Assembly: GCA_003149565.1 (NCBI GenBank)
Contig: QCWH01000007.1
Span: 1 to 64,000, forward strand
DNA: 64,000 nt
Reading direction: 5' to 3'
Source: Marivita sp. XM-24bin2
GTDB lineage: Bacteria > Pseudomonadota > Alphaproteobacteria > Rhodobacterales > Rhodobacteraceae
In this document: piece after piece, positions 43,536 through 51,467 of the stretch
Position numbering within the stretch: position 1 is the stretch's first letter
Layout: every line of letters begins with the position of its first letter
Made by a program: the position numbers and the translations under genes
The notes under the pieces: generated by a model
The model's input: the letters and a program-made list of their open reading frames with translations, nothing else
The model's database searches: none
What the model was told of the DNA's origin: nothing

Positions 43536-46364
43536 ATGGGCCACGTCCAGCCAGAGCTGAACCTGTCACCGAAAGTCTCGGACGAGGTGCGCAAAACCAC
43601 GTGCTACATGTGCGCCTGCCGCTGCGGGATCAACGTGCACATGAAGGACGGCAAGGTCGCCTATATCGAAGGCAACCGCGATCATCCGGTGAACCGCGGC
43701 GTGCTCTGCGCGAAGGGCAGCGCGGGTATCATGCAGCACAACGCGCCATCACGCCTGCGTGCGCCGTTGAAGCGCGTAGGCCCGCGCGGGTCGGGTGAGT
43801 TCGAAGAGATCTCGTGGGACGAAGCGCTTGAGATTGCCACAGGATGGCTCAAGCCTTTGCGGGCCGAAGCACCCGAAAAGCTGGCGTTCTTCACCGGGCG
43901 CGACCAGTCGCAATCCTTCACCAGCTTCTGGGCGCAGAATTTCGGCACGCCCAACTACGCCGCGCATGGCGGGTTCTGTTCGGTCAATATGGCCGCTGCT
44001 GGCATCTACACGATGGGCGGCGCGTTCTGGGAGTTCGGTCAGCCCGACTGGGATCACACCAAGCTCTTCATGCTCTTCGGCGTGGCCGAAGACCATGACA
44101 GCAACCCGATCAAGATGGGCCTTGGCAAGATCAAGGCGCGCGGGGCCAAGGTGATCGGTGTCAACCCGATCCGCACCGGTTACAATGCTATTGCCGATGA
44201 CTGGGTCGGGATCACGCCGGGCACGGATGGCCTGTTCATCCTCGCGCTGGTGCATGAATTGATGAAGGCCGGGAAGATCGACCTCGACTACCTTGCCCGC
44301 TACACCAACGCGCCTGTCCTCGTGAACGGCGACACGAAATCGCCGGAACACGGTCTGTTCCTCAAGGACGACAACGGCAAGCCGCTGGTCATGGATCGTG
44401 TGACCGGCAAGCTGACCCCGTTCGATCAGCCCGGCGTCAGACCCGATCTGAGCGCGAGTTACCGCCACGCAGGCATCACACACAAGACGGTGATGCATCT
44501 GATGGCCGAGCGCTATCTTGATCCGCAATTCGCGCCCGAAGCTGTGGCTGAAACCTGCGGGGTGTCCGCCACAAAGATCAAGCGTATCGCGGCCGAGATT
44601 GCCCGCGTCGCCTTTGACGAAGCCATCGAGATCGACCAGTCCTGGACCGATTTCCGGGGCGAAAAGCATGACAAGATGATCGGTCGCCCGGTCAGCTTCC
44701 ACGCCATGCGCGGGATCAGCGCCCATTCCAACGGCTTCCAGACCTGCCGCGCGCTGCATGTGCTGCAAATCCTGCTGGGGTCTGTCGAAACACCCGGTGG
44801 CTTCCGGTTCAAACCGCCTTACCCGAAGCCCGCAACTGCGCATCCAAAGCCGCATTGCAAGGTGACACCGGGCAAGCCGCTGGATGGCCCGCATCTTGGC
44901 TTTGTGCATGGTCCGGATGACCTCTGCCTCAAGGAAGACGGCACCCCCGCCCGCATCGACAAGGCGTTCACTTGGGAAAACCCGATGAGCGCCCATGGCC
45001 TGATGCACATGGTCATCTCGAACGCCTATGCCGGTGACCCCTACAAGATCGACACGCTGTTCATGTACATGGCGAACATGTCGTGGAACTCGACGATGAA
45101 CACGTCTGGCGTGATGAAGATGCTGACGGACACGGACGAGAACGGCGACTACGTGATCCCGCGCATCATCTATTCCGATGCCTATTCATCCGAGATGGTC
45201 GCCTATGCCGACCTGATCCTGCCCGACACGACCTACCTTGAACGACACGACTGTATCTCACTCCTCGACCGTCCGATCTGCGAGGCGGACGCGGCGGCGG
45301 ATGCGATCCGTTGGCCGGTGGTCGAACCCGACCGCGATGTGCGCGGGTTCCAGTCTGTGCTGTGCGAATTGGGTGCAAAGCTCGATCTGCCCGGTTTCGT
45401 GAACGAGGACGGCAGCCAAAAATACGCGGATTACGCCGACTACATCACCCACCATCAGCGCCGTCCCGGTGTTGGCCCGCTGGCGGGATGGCGTATGGGC
45501 GAAGACGGTCTGACTGGCGGGCGCGGGGACGTCAATGAGGCACAGATCGACAGCTACATCGCCAATGGCGGCTTCTGGATGGCGCATGTCCCGGAGGAAG
45601 CGCTGTATTATAAACCGTGGAACAAGGCCTATCAGGACTGGGCGGTGGAAATCGGCCTCTACGATGCGGCCGCGCCCTATATCTTCCAGCTTTACGTCGA
45701 GCCGATGCGCAAGTTCCAACTGGCCGCCGAAGGGCATGGCGATCGGCAACCGCCGGATCACCTGCGCGCGCGGATCAAGGAAACGCTCGATCCGCTGCCG
45801 ATCTGGTACGCCCCGTTCGAGGACAGCCGTGTCGATACCGAGGAATTCGCAATCCACGCTCTGACCCAGCGGCCTATGGCAATGTACCATTCTTGGGGCA
45901 CCCAGAACGCGTGGCTGCGCCAGATCCACGGCCGCAACCCGCTCTACCTGCCGACCAAGCTTTGGGAAAAGCACGGCTTCAAGACAGGTGACTGGGCCAA
46001 GGTGACCTCGGCGCATGGGGACATCACCGTGCCCGTGGCCCACATGGCGGCGCTGAACGAAAACACCGTCTGGACGTGGAACGCCATTGGCAAACGCAAA
46101 GGTGCGTGGGCCTTGGACAAGGATGCGCCCGAAGCAACCAAGGGCTTTCTGCTCAACCACCTGATCCACGAACTGCTGCCGCCCAAAGGCGACGGTCTAC
46201 GCTGGGCGAACTCTGATCCGATCACCGGGCAGGCAGCGTGGTTCGATCTGCGGGTGAAGATCGAAAAGGTCGATGGGCCTTCGGAATCCCATCCTGTGTT
46301 CGATGAACTGAAATCGCCTGTTGGCAAAGGACCAGATGAACTGCGCTGGAAGGTGGAACCATGA
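43536..46364 (+). CDS. soeA: Sulfite dehydrogenase (quinone), molybdopterin subunit SoeA
   Basis: A 942-residue molybdopterin oxidoreductase. An N-terminal [4Fe-4S] site C23-x2-C26-x3-C30-x27-C58 is followed by a Mo-bis-MGD core (FFTGRDQSQSFTSFWAQNFGTPN, GVNPIRTGYN) and a C-terminal dinucleotide-binding domain (HSWGTQNAWLRQIHGRNPLYL). There is no Tat signal, so the enzyme faces the cytoplasm as known for SoeABC, unlike periplasmic SorAB. Oxidises cytoplasmic sulfite, the product of Xsc, to sulfate. Related PsrA/PhsA-type reductases are the alternative; the xsc linkage favours Soe. ATG 43536 follows AGGGAGAA. Confidence 0.87.
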   Translation: MGHVQPELNLSPKVSDEVRKTTCYMCACRCGINVHMKDGKVAYIEGNRDHPVNRGVLCAKGSAGIMQHNAPSRLRAPLKRVGPRGSGEFEEISWDEALEIATGWLKPLRAEAPEKLAFFTGRDQSQSFTSFWAQNFGTPNYAAHGGFCSVNMAAAGIYTMGGAFWEFGQPDWDHTKLFMLFGVAEDHDSNPIKMGLGKIKARGAKVIGVNPIRTGYNAIADDWVGITPGTDGLFILALVHELMKAGKIDLDYLARYTNAPVLVNGDTKSPEHGLFLKDDNGKPLVMDRVTGKLTPFDQPGVRPDLSASYRHAGITHKTVMHLMAERYLDPQFAPEAVAETCGVSATKIKRIAAEIARVAFDEAIEIDQSWTDFRGEKHDKMIGRPVSFHAMRGISAHSNGFQTCRALHVLQILLGSVETPGGFRFKPPYPKPATAHPKPHCKVTPGKPLDGPHLGFVHGPDDLCLKEDGTPARIDKAFTWENPMSAHGLMHMVISNAYAGDPYKIDTLFMYMANMSWNSTMNTSGVMKMLTDTDENGDYVIPRIIYSDAYSSEMVAYADLILPDTTYLERHDCISLLDRPICEADAAADAIRWPVVEPDRDVRGFQSVLCELGAKLDLPGFVNEDGSQKYADYADYITHHQRRPGVGPLAGWRMGEDGLTGGRGDVNEAQIDSYIANGGFWMAHVPEEALYYKPWNKAYQDWAVEIGLYDAAAPYIFQLYVEPMRKFQLAAEGHGDRQPPDHLRARIKETLDPLPIWYAPFEDSRVDTEEFAIHALTQRPMAMYHSWGTQNAWLRQIHGRNPLYLPTKLWEKHGFKTGDWAKVTSAHGDITVPVAHMAALNENTVWTWNAIGKRKGAWALDKDAPEATKGFLLNHLIHELLPPKGDGLRWANSDPITGQAAWFDLRVKIEKVDGPSESHPVFDELKSPVGKGPDELRWKVEP

Positions 46365-46525
46365 GCGCTGCTGTGAAAGCCACGCTGCTGGTCATCGCGG
46401 TTGTGCTGATTGGCATGGCCGGATCGTTCATCTGGTTCGTCGCAACCTGGGACAAAGAGGCGGAACAGCCGATCGGGTTTGCGCCAGCATCCACCATCAC
46501 GATCACGGAGGACCGCACAGCATGA
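46361..46525 (+). CDS. 54-residue single-span membrane protein between soeA and soeB
   Basis: A 54-residue reading frame overlaps the soeA stop (ATGA at 46361) and its own stop overlaps the soeB start at 46522 (ATGA-type). The peptide has a short basic start, one hydrophobic helix (about residues 8-29, LLVIAVVLIGMAGSFIWFVA) and an acidic soluble tail of about 25 residues. Tight coupling on both sides indicates a real gene rather than a spacer. I do not recognise a family; it could be an assembly or stabilising subunit of the membrane-bound Soe complex. Confidence 0.75.
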   Translation: MSAAVKATLLVIAVVLIGMAGSFIWFVATWDKEAEQPIGFAPASTITITEDRTA

Positions 46526-47271
46526 CGCAGCTTCCCGAAAAGACAGACCGCAAGATGGGTCTGGTGATCGACCTCGACACCTGTGTCGGGTGCCATGCCT
46601 GCGTCGTATCCTGCAAAGGCTGGAACACCGAAAACTACGGCGCGCCGCTATCCGACCAGGACCCTTACGGCGCGGATCCGTCTGGCACGTTCCTCAACCG
46701 GGTTCATTCCTACGAGGTCCAACCCGAAAGCGGACCGGCGCAGCTCATCCATTTCCCAAAATCCTGCCTGCATTGCGAAGACGCGCCCTGCGTGACCGTC
46801 TGCCCGACCGGGGCCAGCTATAAGCGCACCGAGGATGGGATCGTTCTGGTGAACGAGAAAGACTGCATTGGCTGTGGTCTTTGCGCCTGGGCCTGTCCCT
46901 ATGGCGCGCGCGAGTTGGACAAGGCCGAAGGGGTGATGAAGAAATGCACCCTTTGCGTGGACCGCATTTATAACGAGAACCTGCCCGAAGAAGACCGCGT
47001 GCCCGCCTGTGTGCGCACCTGCCCCTCCAATGCCCGTCACTTCGGTGATCTGGGCGACCCCGACAGCGACGTCAGCCAATTGGTCGCCGAACGCGGCGGG
47101 ATGGATCTGATGCCGGAACAGGGCACCAAGCCCGTCAACAAGTACCTGCCGCCGCGTCCCAAGGACCGGCTGAACGAAGAAATCGACATCCTCGCCCCGC
47201 TGCTCGCCCCGGTTGCCGAAGAACCGAAAGGTTTTCTTGGTTGGCTCGATAAAAAGCTGGAGAAACTCTGA
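46522..47271 (+). CDS. soeB: Sulfite dehydrogenase iron-sulfur subunit SoeB
   Basis: A 249-residue DmsB/PsrB-type ferredoxin protein with cysteine groups for four [4Fe-4S] clusters: CVGCHACVVSC, CLHCEDAPCVTVC, CIGCGLCAWAC and CTLCVDRI...ACVRTC. It carries electrons from SoeA to SoeC. ATG 46522 was chosen because of the overlap with the small membrane gene and immediate MTQLPEKTDRKMG; upstream frame is shadow. Overlaps soeC (TGATG). Confidence 0.92.
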   Translation: MTQLPEKTDRKMGLVIDLDTCVGCHACVVSCKGWNTENYGAPLSDQDPYGADPSGTFLNRVHSYEVQPESGPAQLIHFPKSCLHCEDAPCVTVCPTGASYKRTEDGIVLVNEKDCIGCGLCAWACPYGARELDKAEGVMKKCTLCVDRIYNENLPEEDRVPACVRTCPSNARHFGDLGDPDSDVSQLVAERGGMDLMPEQGTKPVNKYLPPRPKDRLNEEIDILAPLLAPVAEEPKGFLGWLDKKLEKL

Positions 47272-48143
47272 TGCACCCGGCCCCGTCTATCATCGCATTT
47301 AGCACCTTCTCCGGTCTGGGCCTGGGCCTCCTGTTTTGGCTCGGTGTCGACAACACTGCGCCCACAGGTTGGGTCGCCTTTGCGTTCTTTGCCATTGCCT
47401 ATATTCTTGCCGTAGGTGGTCTGATTTCCTCGACCTTCCACCTCGGTCGCCCGGAACGCGCTGTCAAAGCGTTTACGCAATGGCAGACCAGTTGGCTGAG
47501 CCGGGAAGCCTGGAGCGCTGTCGCCGCCTTGGTGATCATGGGGCTCTACGGGTTCTTTCTCGTCTTCTTTGAGAGGCAGATCGCTGTACTGGGCTGGATC
47601 GGAGCGTTCTTCAGCCTGTTGACCGTCTACACCACCTCGATGATCTACGCGCAACTCAAGACGGTACCACGCTGGAATACGATCCTGACATCCGTCCTGT
47701 TTGTGTCCCTGTCTATAGCCGGAGGGGCGCTGATCTCGGGTCGAGTGACCATCGGTCTGATCTTCTTGCTGGTCGCAGGCGGGATTCAGGCGATCTGGTG
47801 GAAAACGGGCGACGCGCGTTTCAAGCAAAGTGGAACCGACCTGAAATCAGCGACGGGTCTTGGAAAGATCGGCGAGGTGCGCGCATTTGAGCCGCCGCAT
47901 ACCGGCACCAACTATCTGCTGAACGAAATGGTCTATACCGTGGGGCGCAAACACGCGCAAAAGCTGCGGATGATTTCGTTTCTGCTGATGCTGGTTGTTC
48001 CGGTGTTCCTGCTGCTCTTGCCCTATCCGCATGTTTTCGGCGTGCTGGCCCTTATCAGCCACATCGCTGGAGTGTTGGTGTCGCGCTGGCTCTTTTTTGC
48101 CGAAGCCGAGCATGTCGTCGGCCTCTACTACGGCATGCGCTGA
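47271..48143 (+). CDS. soeC: Sulfite dehydrogenase membrane subunit SoeC (DmsC family)
   Basis: A 290-residue DmsC-family anchor with eight hydrophobic segments (PAPSIIAFSTFSGLGLGLLFW at the N-terminus; GGLISSTFHLGRPERAVKAF, a DmsC hallmark; SWLSREAW). It would pass electrons into the quinone pool. Last gene of the soe operon; a GC hairpin follows at 48159. Confidence 0.9.
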   Translation: MHPAPSIIAFSTFSGLGLGLLFWLGVDNTAPTGWVAFAFFAIAYILAVGGLISSTFHLGRPERAVKAFTQWQTSWLSREAWSAVAALVIMGLYGFFLVFFERQIAVLGWIGAFFSLLTVYTTSMIYAQLKTVPRWNTILTSVLFVSLSIAGGALISGRVTIGLIFLLVAGGIQAIWWKTGDARFKQSGTDLKSATGLGKIGEVRAFEPPHTGTNYLLNEMVYTVGRKHAQKLRMISFLLMLVVPVFLLLLPYPHVFGVLALISHIAGVLVSRWLFFAEAEHVVGLYYGMR

Positions 48144-48158
48144 CCGACCGGGTCGCGT

Positions 48159-48179
48159 GCTCCCGGTCTGACCGGGAGC
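48159..48179. terminator. Hairpin between convergent soeC and the DUF1523-like gene
   Basis: GCTCCCGGT-CTG-ACCGGGAGC is a perfect 9-base stem with a 3-base loop between two convergent genes, without a T run; it may serve both. Confidence 0.6.
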
Positions 48180-48186
48180 GCCAAAG

Positions 48187-48831
48187 TTACTTCGACTTCC
48201 AGCTACCCAGCCACCGGCGGAACCCGCTGCGGCGGCGCGCGAAGCCATCGCCAACCGATTCAAATCCTTCTTCCACATCCTCAAGAACCGGATCGATCCG
48301 TGCGATGCGGAACCGCCGCCAACGCACCCAGATCGCCCAGAAGAGCGCGGCAAGCGTTGTCAGGATGATGATATTGACCCAAGGAATGATCCGTACATCC
48401 GGGCCGTCCACGGGCCGCACGCTGATCGCGTTGGGAAAGATCGTGAGGAACTCGTTGCGCCAGCCATAATGCTTGATCACCACCCATTGCGGGTCCGCCG
48501 CCGTGCTGCGGAGATCCGCTGCCTCGGCCTGAAGGTTCGACGTGTCGAACTTGAAATAGGGCGGCCAGCCCCAACCCGTGTCCTCGTTCCGGTAGACCAT
48601 CACGTCACCATCGTCGAGAACGCCCGAGATGAAGAAAACGTCCCGGTTCGGCAGGCTGCCATCACTGCCCACATCCGCCGAAGCCCAGAACCAGCGGTTC
48701 TCGCCGGGATCGATCCGGCGCACCTCGGTATCGGTGATCCGTGCCACGTCATGCTGCGGCAGCGTGTAATGCAGGAACGAACCGAACAGCACCCAGAAGG
48801 TCAGGATGAAGGCCCATTTGATATACCCCAC
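48187..48831 (-). CDS. DUF1523-like membrane protein
   Basis: A 214-residue protein with an N-terminal helix (about 5-22), a periplasmic domain (HYTLPQHDVARITDTEVRRID; WFWASADVGSDGSLPNRDVFFI) and a second helix near 148-168 followed by a basic cytoplasmic tail. The pattern matches what is annotated as DUF1523 in Rhodobacteraceae; the function is unknown. It is the last of nine co-directional genes, 12 bases after the 88-residue protein gene. Confidence 0.75.
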   Translation of the reverse strand: MGYIKWAFILTFWVLFGSFLHYTLPQHDVARITDTEVRRIDPGENRWFWASADVGSDGSLPNRDVFFISGVLDDGDVMVYRNEDTGWGWPPYFKFDTSNLQAEAADLRSTAADPQWVVIKHYGWRNEFLTIFPNAISVRPVDGPDVRIIPWVNIIILTTLAALFWAIWVRWRRFRIARIDPVLEDVEEGFESVGDGFARRRSGFRRWLGSWKSK

Positions 48832-48843
48832 GGCGTCGTCCCC

Positions 48844-49110
48844 TCAGTGGAAATTCGTCAAGTAGATGATGACAGAGATAACCGTCAGCGGCACGATATA
48901 CACCCCCAGAATGAGCTTTCTCCGCAGTGACACGTCGTAGTCACGCAAACCTGCCTCAACAAAGGCCTCCCGGTCGCCTTGCTGGATCTCTTCGTCCCAT
49001 TCCTTCTCAAGCTTGTCGCGCCGCACTGCGCGCGAATAGAGCGAGAGGCAGATATAGACCACGCTCAGGACCAGAAAACCGATCACCAGCAACCGACCAA
49101 GTGCAAACAT
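48844..49110 (-). CDS. Small two-helix membrane protein, unknown
   Basis: An 88-residue protein with hydrophobic helices at about 4-24 and 64-85, separated by a charged, Glu/Lys/Arg-rich soluble segment (RAVRRDKLEKEWDEEIQQGDREAF). It begins 3 bases after the 444-residue gene and ends 12 bases before the DUF1523-like gene. No family recognised. Confidence 0.75.
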   Translation of the reverse strand: MFALGRLLVIGFLVLSVVYICLSLYSRAVRRDKLEKEWDEEIQQGDREAFVEAGLRDYDVSLRRKLILGVYIVPLTVISVIIYLTNFH

Positions 49111-49113
49111 ACC

Positions 49114-50448
49114 CTACCTCCGAACCGCGCCCCAGGGGCCGACGCGTGTGATGATATCCTCGCGCACAGGCGCCGGCTCTTCAAGCGGCGCGTCATGGCC
49201 GAACAAGGCCTCCCGCGCCCCCGCCTTGTCGGCCACGTATTCGCGGGTCAGGAAATCGACCACATAGGCGCGCTTCGTGTCAGTCCAGCCGCGATAGGCG
49301 GCGTAGAACGCCTCCTTCTGGCAGATGTAAAGCTGCCGGATATCCTTGGGCGACAGTTCCGACAGCAGCATGTTCACCAGTGTCGCATCCTGGGTGTCAC
49401 TGGCCCGCAGCGTGTAGAAATACGCCGGGTTGTCGCTTGCGATCCGGGGCCATTTGGCACCGCCATCCGCCCATTGCACCAGCTGGTTGAGCGCGTGCCA
49501 CTCCGGCGGGAGCCGGTCCGAATACCGTCGCGCCAGCCCGCGGATGTCCCGCCGAGTTGCACCGGTCAGGTCGATCTCCGCCTCCTGCGCGATATCCACA
49601 ACGATGAAATCCATCTTTTGCCGCAGAATGGCCGAGGCATCGATCCCCCGCGCCTTGACGATGGGTTCCACCAACCCGTTCAGGTCGAGAAACTTCGCCA
49701 CCTTGTTCCGCTGTTGCAGGCTGAACGTATGGGCAATCGGCATTCCCGGCACGACATGACCTGCACAGATCGCCGCCGGGTGCTCCACCTGCCGAAACAC
49801 ATAGATCCCGCCGAAATGGCTGGTGTGGAAGTTCTCCTGCTTGAACTCCATCTGTTTGAGCCGCACCGGATTGCGCACCACATCACCCGTGCGTTTCGCC
49901 AGGGTGATCATGTCCGCGATCAGCACATCATCGTACCAGCCGTCCGGTTCTGTCTTGAACCGATCCACCAACGCGCCCAGCTTTTCCGCATCGCGCACCG
50001 TGCCGCTCGTCGTGTCCGCCTCGATCCGGATGGTGTGAATGTCGAACAGCCGCTCGGGGTTGGACACGTCAAACACCGTATTCACCAACTCCCCCGCCAC
50101 CGCATCCTTGGCAGTCAGCGCGAAGAGCTGGCTCTCATTCGCCTTGATGAACTGCCGTAGAATATCCCGCGAGGTCGAGAATTTCGCATCCAAGAGCGGC
50201 GCCGTCTTCTGCTGCGTCGTCAGCAGAATGAACTGCCGGTTCACCCCGTTGTGGTTGAGGTAAAGCGGATCGTCCAACTCATCCCCCACCTCGGGCGAGA
50301 AGCCGGAGATGTCGATGTGGAAATCCGTCAGGGCCGTGGTCTTGCCTGTGAGGTGCTTGAGCGCCCGGTTATACCGCTCCACCAGCGCCGGCGAGGCGAC
50401 ATGGATCAGGTTGCCGAACATCAGGCCGGATTGGATGAGGCGGTTCAT
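49114..50448 (-). CDS. Conserved hypothetical protein (DUF6638-like)
   Basis: A 444-residue, mostly soluble protein without a signal peptide or clear membrane helix. N-terminal MNRLIQSGLMFGNLIHVASPALVERYNRAL; LTDFHIDISGFSPEVGDEL. It resembles proteins I remember annotated as DUF6638 in Rhodobacteraceae; I cannot confirm the accession by eye. Coupled to the upstream 109-residue membrane gene (4-base overlap). No enzyme motif seen. Confidence 0.7.
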   Translation of the reverse strand: MNRLIQSGLMFGNLIHVASPALVERYNRALKHLTGKTTALTDFHIDISGFSPEVGDELDDPLYLNHNGVNRQFILLTTQQKTAPLLDAKFSTSRDILRQFIKANESQLFALTAKDAVAGELVNTVFDVSNPERLFDIHTIRIEADTTSGTVRDAEKLGALVDRFKTEPDGWYDDVLIADMITLAKRTGDVVRNPVRLKQMEFKQENFHTSHFGGIYVFRQVEHPAAICAGHVVPGMPIAHTFSLQQRNKVAKFLDLNGLVEPIVKARGIDASAILRQKMDFIVVDIAQEAEIDLTGATRRDIRGLARRYSDRLPPEWHALNQLVQWADGGAKWPRIASDNPAYFYTLRASDTQDATLVNMLLSELSPKDIRQLYICQKEAFYAAYRGWTDTKRAYVVDFLTREYVADKAGAREALFGHDAPLEEPAPVREDIITRVGPWGAVRR

Positions 50449-50774
50449 GGATCTACTCCACTCCTGTAACGTGCGAACGCTTGGCGATAGATGCCGTATG
50501 CGAGGCCTGCGATTACAGGCAAACCTCCTGCCAAGACGCTTAAACCCTGAGACGTGTTCATCAGTTGGTTAAGAAACCCGGCAGGCAAAAGAACGAGAGA
50601 TATCGCCAGATACACCGCCCAAGCGACAAAGGCAGAGATGCTCCACCAGAAAACAAAACGAATGAAGATCAACGCGCCATCAGGCACAGGCAGGCTGCGG
50701 AAAACACTCCAACATACGAAGAGCGTCCCCAAGGATGCCCAAGCGACAGATGCGATGATAACCCCAACAGTCAT
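50445..50774 (-). CDS. Small membrane protein, unknown
   Basis: A 109-residue protein with three hydrophobic segments (about 4-24, 36-62 and 80-98) and few charged residues. Overlaps the next gene by four bases. No family recognised. Confidence 0.65.
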   Translation of the reverse strand: MTVGVIIASVAWASLGTLFVCWSVFRSLPVPDGALIFIRFVFWWSISAFVAWAVYLAISLVLLPAGFLNQLMNTSQGLSVLAGGLPVIAGLAYGIYRQAFARYRSGVDP

Positions 50775-50805
50775 TTGATGCCTTTACCACACAGCAAAAA
50801 GCGAT

Positions 50806-50878
50806 GCGCCCGACCCGAGCGTGGGTGCGGAACGCGCCCGCCCTGGGGGGCGGGTCGGGCGCGTCGCGGCTTCGCCGC
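50806..50878. repeat. Large GC-rich inverted repeat inside the nine-gene operon
   Basis: A perfect 12-base arm pair GCGCCCGACCCG (50806-50817) / CGGGTCGGGCGC (50851-50862) encloses a second GC hairpin and is followed by GCGGC-TTC-GCCGC (50866-50878). It fills the one large gap (130 bases) in the operon, between the 80- and 109-residue genes. It may be a dispersed REP-like element, an mRNA-stability structure or an attenuator. Confidence 0.6.
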
Positions 50879-50904
50879 TAATTCACTACTATGTTTCCGT
50901 TGTA

Positions 50905-51147
50905 TCATCCGATTGTCTTTTTTCGCCGCAAAAAGAGCCAAACCATTGCAAAAATGGTTCCTAGCGCCCCGCCAATTATGAAAAAGCCAGCAAAGACTTC
51001 TTTGGGAGGATCAGTTGCACGGCAAGTGCGAATTATTCCAAAGTTCTCGGGCTTCAATCCTTCTACGCCACAGATCTCGATAGTCATAAAAACGGCTGCG
51101 GAAGTTGCACAACCCAAGATCAACAGGACCGAAACAAGAGCCCTCAT
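50905..51147 (-). CDS. Small membrane protein, unknown
   Basis: An 80-residue protein starting at ATG 51147 after a GGAGGGGGAGAAAAC site. Two hydrophobic segments (about 3-20 and 52-72) flank a loop with three cysteines (ATSAAVFMTIEICGVEGL; IIRTCRATDPP), ending in a basic tail RRKKTIG. A longer frame runs upstream but would sit inside the preceding gene. The start overlaps the upstream stop by four bases. Confidence 0.65.
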   Translation of the reverse strand: MRALVSVLLILGCATSAAVFMTIEICGVEGLKPENFGIIRTCRATDPPKEVFAGFFIIGGALGTIFAMVWLFLRRKKTIG

Positions 51148-51467
51148 GTTTTCTCCCCCTCCAAGCTCTGCCTTTCGCGAACAGCAATCTGGATGACGCG
51201 AATAGTGAGGAGAGGCGTCCAAAGTATGGCAGTTCCGACCCAAGTGAAGATCATGTTGGACGAGAAAATTCGCCCCAAAACCGGATCGCCCGAAATACGA
51301 AAATACGTCCAGTTCGCAAGTCCGAGTATAATTCCAATCGCAAGTGCGCTGACAGCAAAGCGTTTCAAACCTTTCCATGCTGCGTCATGTGGCACCGGGA
51401 GGGCGGAAGGCAGAGCAAAGCAAAGGCCAAGTATCAGGGCAAACGTGAAAATGGAAAAAAGCGTCAC
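51144..51467 (-). CDS. Small membrane protein, unknown
   Basis: A 107-residue protein with three hydrophobic stretches (about 2-22, 36-55 and 70-95). Overlaps the AAA ATPase gene by four bases upstream and the 80-residue gene downstream. No family recognised. Confidence 0.65.
   Translation of the reverse strand: MTLFSIFTFALILGLCFALPSALPVPHDAAWKGLKRFAVSALAIGIILGLANWTYFRISGDPVLGRIFSSNMIFTWVGTAILWTPLLTIRVIQIAVRERQSLEGEKT

Noticed and set aside
43749-45008. Minus-strand frame of about 420 codons opposite soeA
   Set aside because: soeA is supported by iron-sulfur and molybdopterin motifs; the opposite frame has none.
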